A DNA stretch of 64,000 nucleotides from Mixia osmundae IAM 14324 (taxonomy: Eukaryota; Basidiomycota; Mixiomycetes; Mixiales; Mixiaceae), in the NCBI RefSeq assembly GCF_000708205.1, contig NW_014575557.1, forward strand, positions 434,143 through 498,142, in the 5' to 3' direction. The notes below the pieces were generated by a model. The model worked only from the letters and a program-made list of their open reading frames with translations. It made no database searches and was not told where the DNA came from. Position 1 is the first letter of the stretch; the number at the start of each line of letters is the position of its first letter. Made by a program: the position numbers and the translations under genes. Of this stretch, positions 57,460 to 64,000 are shown one piece after another.

Positions 57460-59718
57460 ATGGTGAGCTCTTTGGCAGGCATCAGCGCGTATCCAAGCTG
57501 AGCGCAACGGGTGCCTCGTCAGGTCATCCTCGCTTGCTCCATCGTCACCAAAGGCGGCAAACGTGCGTCTATCTGCCTCCCGCGTCGCGCACTTGCTGAC
57601 CGACTTCCACATCATGCTCTCGTTCGCGCCAACCACCTTTCTTCCTCACTCACGCCCTGCCTTGACTGTCACAGCGCTCGTGTCGAGGCAGTTCAATCCA
57701 TCGCTCTCTCGGTCTCGGATAGAATCACTCCTGCTCTCCTTTCCCAAGCTGATCCCCCCAGGCGTACAACACACGACGCTGCTCAGCTCGGACAAGAGCG
57801 TGCGCTATGTCTACATGCCATTAGTGCGTCGGCGAGCTCGAGCAAGGTCAATGCTGACCTGGCTTGGCCGATATCAGGAAGAGCTCTATATACTCCTCAT
57901 CACACCTCCGCTCTCCAACATCTTGCAAGACCTCGAGACACTCCGGCTCGTCAGCAGGATCGTGAGCGAGATATGTTCGCTCAGCGGCAGAGGCTCCGTC
58001 ACGGAGAGCGACGTCTCTCGCTGTGCTTTCGAGCTCCTCAGTAGCTTTGATGAGGTCGTCTCGCTCGGCTACCGCGAACGTGTGGGCATGCAAGAAGTCA
58101 GAGCGGCAATGGAGATGGAATCTCACGAAGAGCGCCTGCAAGAGATGATTGCTAGGGTACGCGCCATCACCTGCTCCTCGTCGCGGCTGCTCATACACGA
58201 GACTGCAGAACAAGGAGCAAGAGGCCAAGGAAGAGCTCAAAAGACGCGCAAAGCAGCTCGAAATGCAAAGACGCGAGATGGCCAAACGCGGTCAGACGCC
58301 CTATGGCGCCCAAGGGTAGGCTCGCTCCCTTTGCTGTCCTGAGCACAGTGATGACGATGTCTGATGATCAGCATGTCAAATGGCTCCGGTGGGGGCTACG
58401 ACCGAGCTTATATCCCACCAACGCTTCCGCCTGTACAGCGACAAGATTACTCTTCTTCGCAAGTTTGCCGCATTTGCTCCCATGTATTCGTACTGATTAC
58501 GCGGCACGACGGTCAGACCGGTCCCTTCTGCCCAACGTCCCGTCAAGAACAAAGGGATGCAGCTCGGCGCCTCAAGCAAGATGGGCGCCCGTAAGAATGC
58601 CGATCTCATTGATGCCCTTGGAGGCGAGGTAGCAGAGGCACCTTCTCCCGTCTCTGCCTCGGCTGCATATGGCCAGCCTTCTCCTCAATCTGCAGTCAGC
58701 GCGGCGCCCGCGCATGCCATCCCAGCGCCTGCTCCGCCTGCCAAGGCGGACAACCCTTTCGCGCCAGACACTATAGAGACGTGAGCCTTGACGCAGAAAG
58801 GACGTAGACTCTTGCTGATGACAATGATAAGGATACATCTGGCCATCAAAGAGAAGGTCACCATGGAGGTCAATAGAGATGGCGGCTTGAACTCCTTCGA
58901 GCTCAAGGGAGATCTCGACTTGCGCATCACTGATCCCGAGCATGCTCGCATCGCCGTAGGACTTGGCTATCTTGAAGGCTTTGGCAGTGACTTGCAATTC
59001 CGCACGCACCCCAACGTTGATAAGAAAGCGTGGAGTGACTCGAAGAAGCTCGCCTTGCGCGATGCAAAGAAAAGCTTCCCTGTCGGGCAGGGTCTGGGCG
59101 TGCTCAGGTGGCGAATGACGACCAAAGACGAAAGTATCGTGCCACTCACCGGTCAGTGCGAGCTTCATCCGTCTGCGAGTGGGTTGGCTGATGAGACCGG
59201 ACCATCAGTGAATTGCTGGCCATCGCCGACCGATCATGGCTCACTGGATGTGACGATCGAATACGAGCTGCAAAATACAGAGATGGCCTTGCACAATGTC
59301 ATTATCTCGATACCCTTGCCGTGAGCACATCCAAGTAGCATGCCGACCTCTGCTAATCCTCGCCGAGCAGTGCTGGCGCGTACCCAACCGTGACCTCGGA
59401 CGATGCAACGTATGCGGTTAACCCCACAAATCATACGCTCGACTGGGAGCTTGCACTCGTCGACCAGGATAATAGCTCGGGCGCTTTCGAATTCAGTCTA
59501 CCGAGCGATGACGCTGACAGCCTGTTCCCGATCGACGTCGACTTTATCGCAGAAAAGGGCTTATGTGGCGTAGAGGTGCGTTTTGGTCTGGATCCGTTCT
59601 TGCAAGACCTGAATTGTGTGATGTACAGGTCTTGTCAGTCACACAAGCCAGCACGGGCGAGCCAATGGTGCACTCCACAGAATCTCTGCTCAGTACAGAG
59701 GGCTACTCTGTGGTATGA
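57460..59718 (+). CDS. RET2: Coatomer subunit delta (delta-COP)
   Basis: Subunit of the COPI coat, Golgi-to-ER traffic. Eleven exons: 57460-57462, 57523-57562, 57675-57823, 57878-58156, 58209-58315, 58372-58458, 58517-58780, 58832-59151, 59209-59320, 59371-59575 and 59629-59718, giving 551 residues. The longin domain reads VILACSIVTKGGK, SRSRIESLLLSFPKLIPPG, VRYVYMPL and NILQDLETLRLVSRI; the mu-homology domain reads EKVTMEVNRDGGLNSFELKGDL, THPNVDKK, KSFPVGQGLGVLRW, VNCWPS and TIEYELQN. The first coding exon is the ATG alone. Intron 6 (58459-58516) uses the GC donor GCAAGT, joining DYSSS to PVPSAQRPVKNKGMQLG; the in-phase GT alternative reads poorly. Intron 2 is the longest in the window (112 nt). 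Confidence 0.93.
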
Positions 59719-59833
59719 CACCTGTATTTACGATGTGCATGATGACTATGACCCTTACTGAGAGGAAGCGTCTGTCGAATAATGAATGCAAGGTGCGAAC
59801 ATACAACAGTGCAAGTAGTACTGGATTACACAG

Positions 59834-62800
59834 TCACTTAATGTCCGCATTGCGTGCCGCTTTGAGGACGGCAGTCAAGCTGTCAAGATACGGCGGTAAT
59901 AGCTTACTGGTCTCGAACAAGGGCGGCGGCGGAGGCAAGCTAGCGGTAGGATGAGCTGCATACGTATCATCATCGCTGTCGTCTTCGCCAGGTGGAAGGA
60001 CACGACGCTTAGCAGGCGATGGTCCACCGCTACCACCGCGCGACGAGCCGCCACTACTCGACCCAGAAGAACGCGTCTTTATCTTACCGCCTGGATTGTT
60101 GAGCAGATCACTATGAGCGAACCAAGCCCAATCGACCTGATACTCGTCTCGCGTGCTCTTGCGTCCTACACGAGCAGAGTAGGCCGCAACATCACGGTCT
60201 TCCGAGACCAGCGTCGAATAGAGATCCGCCGCATTCAGTTTGATGCCTTCGTATGCCTCTAGCAGGTCGCAGCGCAGCATGATGTCGGCTTCGCATTTCT
60301 TCTGCTTCGTGTATAACGCAACACTCTGCACTTCGGCCAAGATTTTGGCCTGCCCGCGGCTGCTGACGCCTTCGAGCAGGCCATCGACGTCGACGCCATA
60401 TCGCCGTTGCCCTTTGCCGCCAGATCCACCCGGTGACTCCGGTATGCCATTCTTGATGAAATTCAGCCCGCCTCGCGACCATGCAATAATGGGTTTGGTG
60501 AGATCGCCACCACTGCTTGATGGTCAATATGAGTTTCAGTGAAGCAGTAGAACGTACTTGTGATGCAGCTCATGTAAGAAGAAGTAGAGTGATTGCTCGT
60601 GACGTTGGGCGAGCTTGATGAAGGCGGCTATGCTGGGCTTCTTGCTTTGCATCGCGGTCGCTAGCAAGTCTGTGATGAAAGCTTGCAAGTCACCCAGCCG
60701 GTCAGCAAGATTGGCGGCTTGCGCGATCTTGTAGATAGCGCCATAGAAGACAGAAATGCTGCTCTTGAGCATAGTGGCCGTGTTGGACTCCATGACGATG
60801 TCGACAACCTTCTGACGGTCTCTTCTGGTCGAGTACGCTCGCAATAGCTTCTTGAGCTCCTTGTACTTATTTGCCAGAGCTTCCTCATCCGTGCGAGAAG
60901 CGCGCAGCTCTGTGCTGACGTCCGCGCTTGTCCAGCGCATGTAGGCAAAGGCGTCACGCCAAGCCTTGACCTGGTGGAGTTTCGCGTCGTCTAGGTTGTT
61001 GTTCTTCAGGATGATGTAAACGATGTCCTGCCCTGTTTCTTGACTGATCTTGCGACTCTCCTCGCGTAACTCGTCTGTCTGGTTGACATAGTCGCGGAGG
61101 ATGTTACTGATCTGATCTTGACCGATGCGGCGGCGAAGCTGCTCGATGTCTTTGGTGCGAGTCTTGATGTCAGAGTTGCAGACGATGCTAAAGATGCGCT
61201 GGAACAAGCTGGTCTGTCCAAAAGGCTGCCCAAGAATGAAGTTGACGAGCGCCTTGATCATTAGCGTCGGGTTGGCGATACGCAAGAAGCCCTTGATGAG
61301 TGCATATGGAATGAGATCGTGAAAGCTCTTGAGCAGGTGGCAAAGTTCCGCGGCGTTGGGTGATGACACGAATAGGTAATGCAGCAAGTAAGCCGCCCAG
61401 ATGCGGACGAATTCTTCGGTCTCGCGATAGACGGGCGGAAGCTGTGTGATCTTGCTATGCTTGTAGAGCAAATCAAAGGACCGTTGAAGCTCGTTGGCGC
61501 TGATGAGAGCATCGCGGTACATATTGTATGTTCTGTGCGCATATAAGATTTGCGTCGCAACTAAAATGACGAAGACTCACGTTCTTAGCTTGCGCGCGCG
61601 CTTGCCGTAGCTGAGCCAGAGATCTCTCTGCTCAGTCAGCCTGCGATCATCGCGATCGCTGTTGGTGATGTATTCACGCCGCCTTCTTTCAGAGACGTCC
61701 ATAGGCTTGTCGAGCAGGAATTGCTCTAGTCTTGTGCGTGCTTTCTGTAGTCGAGGCGATTTCTTGACCGAGGGCGAAGGATTGGAGAGCGCAATGACTG
61801 CTGTACGAATGTAGCGCTGTAGCGTGAGTCGATCGGGAGCGTCTCTGAACGAGCGACCCATCGGCAGTACGGGGATGTTCAGTCGGTCGTCATCGTTGAG
61901 CATCTCGAGATCGCGCGAGAACGTCTTGAACTCAGCCCAAGTCCGTGAGACGAAGAAAAGTGGCGTGCCAGGCGTGACGGTGAGACGTGTAGACAGTACG
62001 AAAGCCTGCTTCGCCCCATAACCGTCTTTACTCTCGGGAATGGCGACCCAGGCATTGTACCCAAACCCGGGCTCTTTCTCTCGAGATCCATAGAGGGTGA
62101 GGACCATCTCATCCATCGTGCCTGGGAACAGCAGATCGACCTTGCGCATGAGTGTCGTGTCCGGGCGAGCAGGCGCGACGTCGCCGAGAGCGGTGACGCA
62201 AGTACTAAAGTAGGTACCTAGGATGCGCGTCAAGCCGAAGCTGAGTATGCGTCGCTTGGTGAGCTCTGAACGCTCGCTGGTCGTCGAAAAGGTCTTTTCG
62301 GCGAAGCCATCGAAGAAGGGCTGTATCTGGCCGTACCAGTATGATGCCTTTGCCTCTCGGAGCGCGGGAAAGTGATAGAGGAAGCGCCAGAAGAGGTAGC
62401 GCAATATAGGCGGATCCAATGGCACATCCCAATTCTGTAAATCTACGTCGTCCTTCTTCGCACCGCCGCCGAAGCCGAGGAGCCCTTTCTTTGCCGACTT
62501 GGGTTTGGAAAGGGGACCGGTCGCGTGATCTGCAAATGGCGCGCCATAGAGCGCAAGCTCGCCGACTTGTGAGAGCGCAGAGAACTCGCGCTGCATCTGC
62601 AGATCACAGAGGGCCTTGGCGAGATAGTGTCTCTCCACCCGAGTGAGCGAAGTGACGGATGATCGTTGATCGGCCTGCTTGTCGACTTTGATATCGCGCG
62701 TGAAGAATCCACTGGCCCGACTCTTGCTACTCTTCGTGCTCGTCACTGCAAGCGAGCGTTCGCTGAGGGCCTCGGTCTCAACAGCACTTGACCGGTCAGA

Positions 62801-63363
62801 CGAATCGTCATCGCTATCGTCGTCATGCTTGCCGTTCGGGACGACGGGTGCAATGGCGGGCGCAAGCTTGGTCTTGTTCGTCTTGCCCTTGTTGGCTTTG
62901 ACATTCCTCTTTGCAGCCTTTCGCTCTCGAGGCGCATCAATACGGTCCTCCTTGCGGGCAGACCTGACCGCTTTCTTTCCTGATTTGGGCGTCGATACGA
63001 CTGGTTCTGGCTCTGGTGAGGGTGACCTGGGCTCGCTTGGACCGGCCTCATCGTCACTTGGACCTTCGCTGGGGGTATCATAGACAGCCGCAGGAGCCTT
63101 TGTCTTTGACTTGGCGGGAGACTTCTTAGGTGAAACGCCATTCAGCTTGCGAGCAGTTGGCTTCTTCTTTGGGCTGCTCTTGCTGACGGGTCTTTCCTCT
63201 TCGCTGCTGAAGGAAGACGATGTATCTCCGTCGTCATTGTAGCTGTCGCTGCGCAATATGACTGCGTAGTTGATGCTGCCATCCTGTCACTCGCCACTTT
63301 CAGTCTGCGACTCGTGCAAGCTGGCTTCTCGTCACTCACAGGGAATCTGGCCGGTGCAGGCAT
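59834..63363 (-). CDS. PX/PXB-domain membrane-traffic protein (YPR097W-like)
   Basis: Large protein of 1127 residues from exons 63363-63340, 63283-61581, 61532-60558 and 60515-59834. After a Lys/Ser/Pro-rich acidic N-terminal region of about 190 residues comes the PXB-type block RVERHYLAKALCDLQMQREF ... GELALYGAPF, then a PX-like phosphoinositide-binding region (FFVSRTWAEFKTFSRDLE ... IPVLPMGRSF), then a long helical region (DUF3818-like; LLKSFHDLIPYALIKGFLRIANP) and a Gly/Ser/Pro-rich C-terminus. This order matches yeast YPR097W (Lec1), implicated in lipid traffic. The start exon is 24 nt (MPAPARFP). Intron 3 is 42 nt. Boundaries at intron 3 are slightly uncertain. Confidence 0.82.
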
Positions 63364-63726
63364 GTTCGGTGTACCGTGCGTGTCACTGCTTCGCCCTCGA
63401 CGATCTCTGTGAGCACACGCAATGATGAGAGTGAGCGGTTCCACGGCACATCTTCGTTCTTAAGAAAGAGCCAAAGCTCGATCAGGAAAGGTGGCGTCGA
63501 GGTCACTCGTGATCAGCGAAGATCACGCCAGGCTGACATCGGCAATTCAGTTCAGGAAAGACGACACTCATTGAGGAACGATCTGCATTGTGAAAACTCT
63601 GTGGGCTATCACACCAGAGAGCATGACGCACCTTGTGCGAAGTGGCGCGAGAGCAGTGAGCGTGAGCAGGTTCATTGATCAGTGCAGCGCAGCGCGGCGA
63701 GGCGGGGACAGACTAGACTGTACGCG
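63364..63726. other. Divergent upstream region
   Basis: About 360 bp between the starts of the PX-protein gene and the last gene. Only short frames; nothing recognised. Confidence 0.5.
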
Positions 63727-64000
63727 ATGGACGACTCGCTCGAGTTTGCAAAGCCGTTCACGCATTGCCGCGACGAGCAGAAGTTGCTAAGCAGATTGCG
63801 GTCCATCGTACCTGAGTTGAGGCTCGAGGCGAATCCAACGAGATGCAGCAAAAAGGTGCGCGACGAATCAGTGGGCCGCTTCGGGCTGATCAACAGCAGC
63901 GCATTTTCGGACCGAACTAGCTTAGCGGACGAATGCGGTGGTCAGAAAATGACGACGACGATGTGGGCTCCCTTCATTGTGCAATGACGAGAGTCGTTGG
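63727..64000 (+). CDS. Unknown protein, 5' part only
   Basis: Begins MDDSLEFAKPFTHCRDEQKL at 63727 and runs to 63855, where a GTGCGC donor follows LysLys. The best acceptor in phase is at 63920, giving LSGRMRWSENDDDDVGSL, open to the window edge. The gene continues to the right. No domain is visible in the 70 residues available. Confidence 0.5.

Overview
This window looks like a gene-dense chromosome segment from a basidiomycetous fungus. About 35 protein genes sit in 64 kb on both strands, roughly one per 1.8 kb. Nearly all are broken by very short introns, mostly 45-65 nt, with a CTRAY-like branch site. Gene content is eukaryotic and fungal: nitrate reductase, TIM13, TAF8, MED21, a BNI4-like protein, UFD2, a ubiquitin-L40 fusion and a carotenoid oxygenase. 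The compact, GC-rich style would suit a small-genome yeast-like member such as the Pucciniomycotina (for example Mixia), but that last step is a guess. I see no rRNA, tRNA, transposon, virus-like element or CRISPR array.

Layout. 1-11.4 kb: 3' part of nitrate reductase, a membrane phosphodiesterase, UTP18 (90S pre-ribosome), an F-box/LRR-like protein, an ARMT1/DUF89 phosphatase and a Rab5 GTPase. 11.5-21 kb: TIM13, a carotenoid cleavage oxygenase, a poorly resolved secreted protein, a long protein kinase, a C1orf74/DUF4504 protein and USB1. 21-26 kb: three membrane or secreted proteins in a row. 26-35 kb: ankyrin protein, NAD kinase, homeodomain factor, BNI4-like scaffold. 35-44.5 kb: CHK1, MED21, a DMT/SLC35F-type transporter, RPA12, mitochondrial Phe-tRNA synthetase, an ACGT-rich regulatory region, UreG and TAF8. 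45-57 kb: VPS15, an Acinus-like SAP/RRM protein, UFD2, an unknown small protein and ubiquitin-L40. 57-64 kb: delta-COP, a PX/PXB membrane-traffic protein and the start of one more gene.

The genes do not form one pathway. Themes that recur are transcription and RNA processing (RPA12, TAF8, MED21, UTP18, USB1, Acinus-like), vesicle traffic (Rab5, VPS15, delta-COP, PX protein) and nitrogen use (nitrate reductase, UreG). Many convergent neighbours end within a few bases of each other, and CHK1 and MED21 overlap at their stop codons.

The most unusual signal concerns splicing. Spliced models that restore conserved protein families require at least ten introns with a GC rather than GT donor, among about 95 introns. 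That is roughly ten per cent, well above the about one per cent usual in fungi. A cluster of six ACGT-core sites, three of them matching the unfolded-protein-response element, is the most interesting non-coding feature. Splice sites were assigned by eye from donor/acceptor consensus, reading phase and recalled protein-family patterns; every multi-exon model reported as resolved has a coding length divisible by three.
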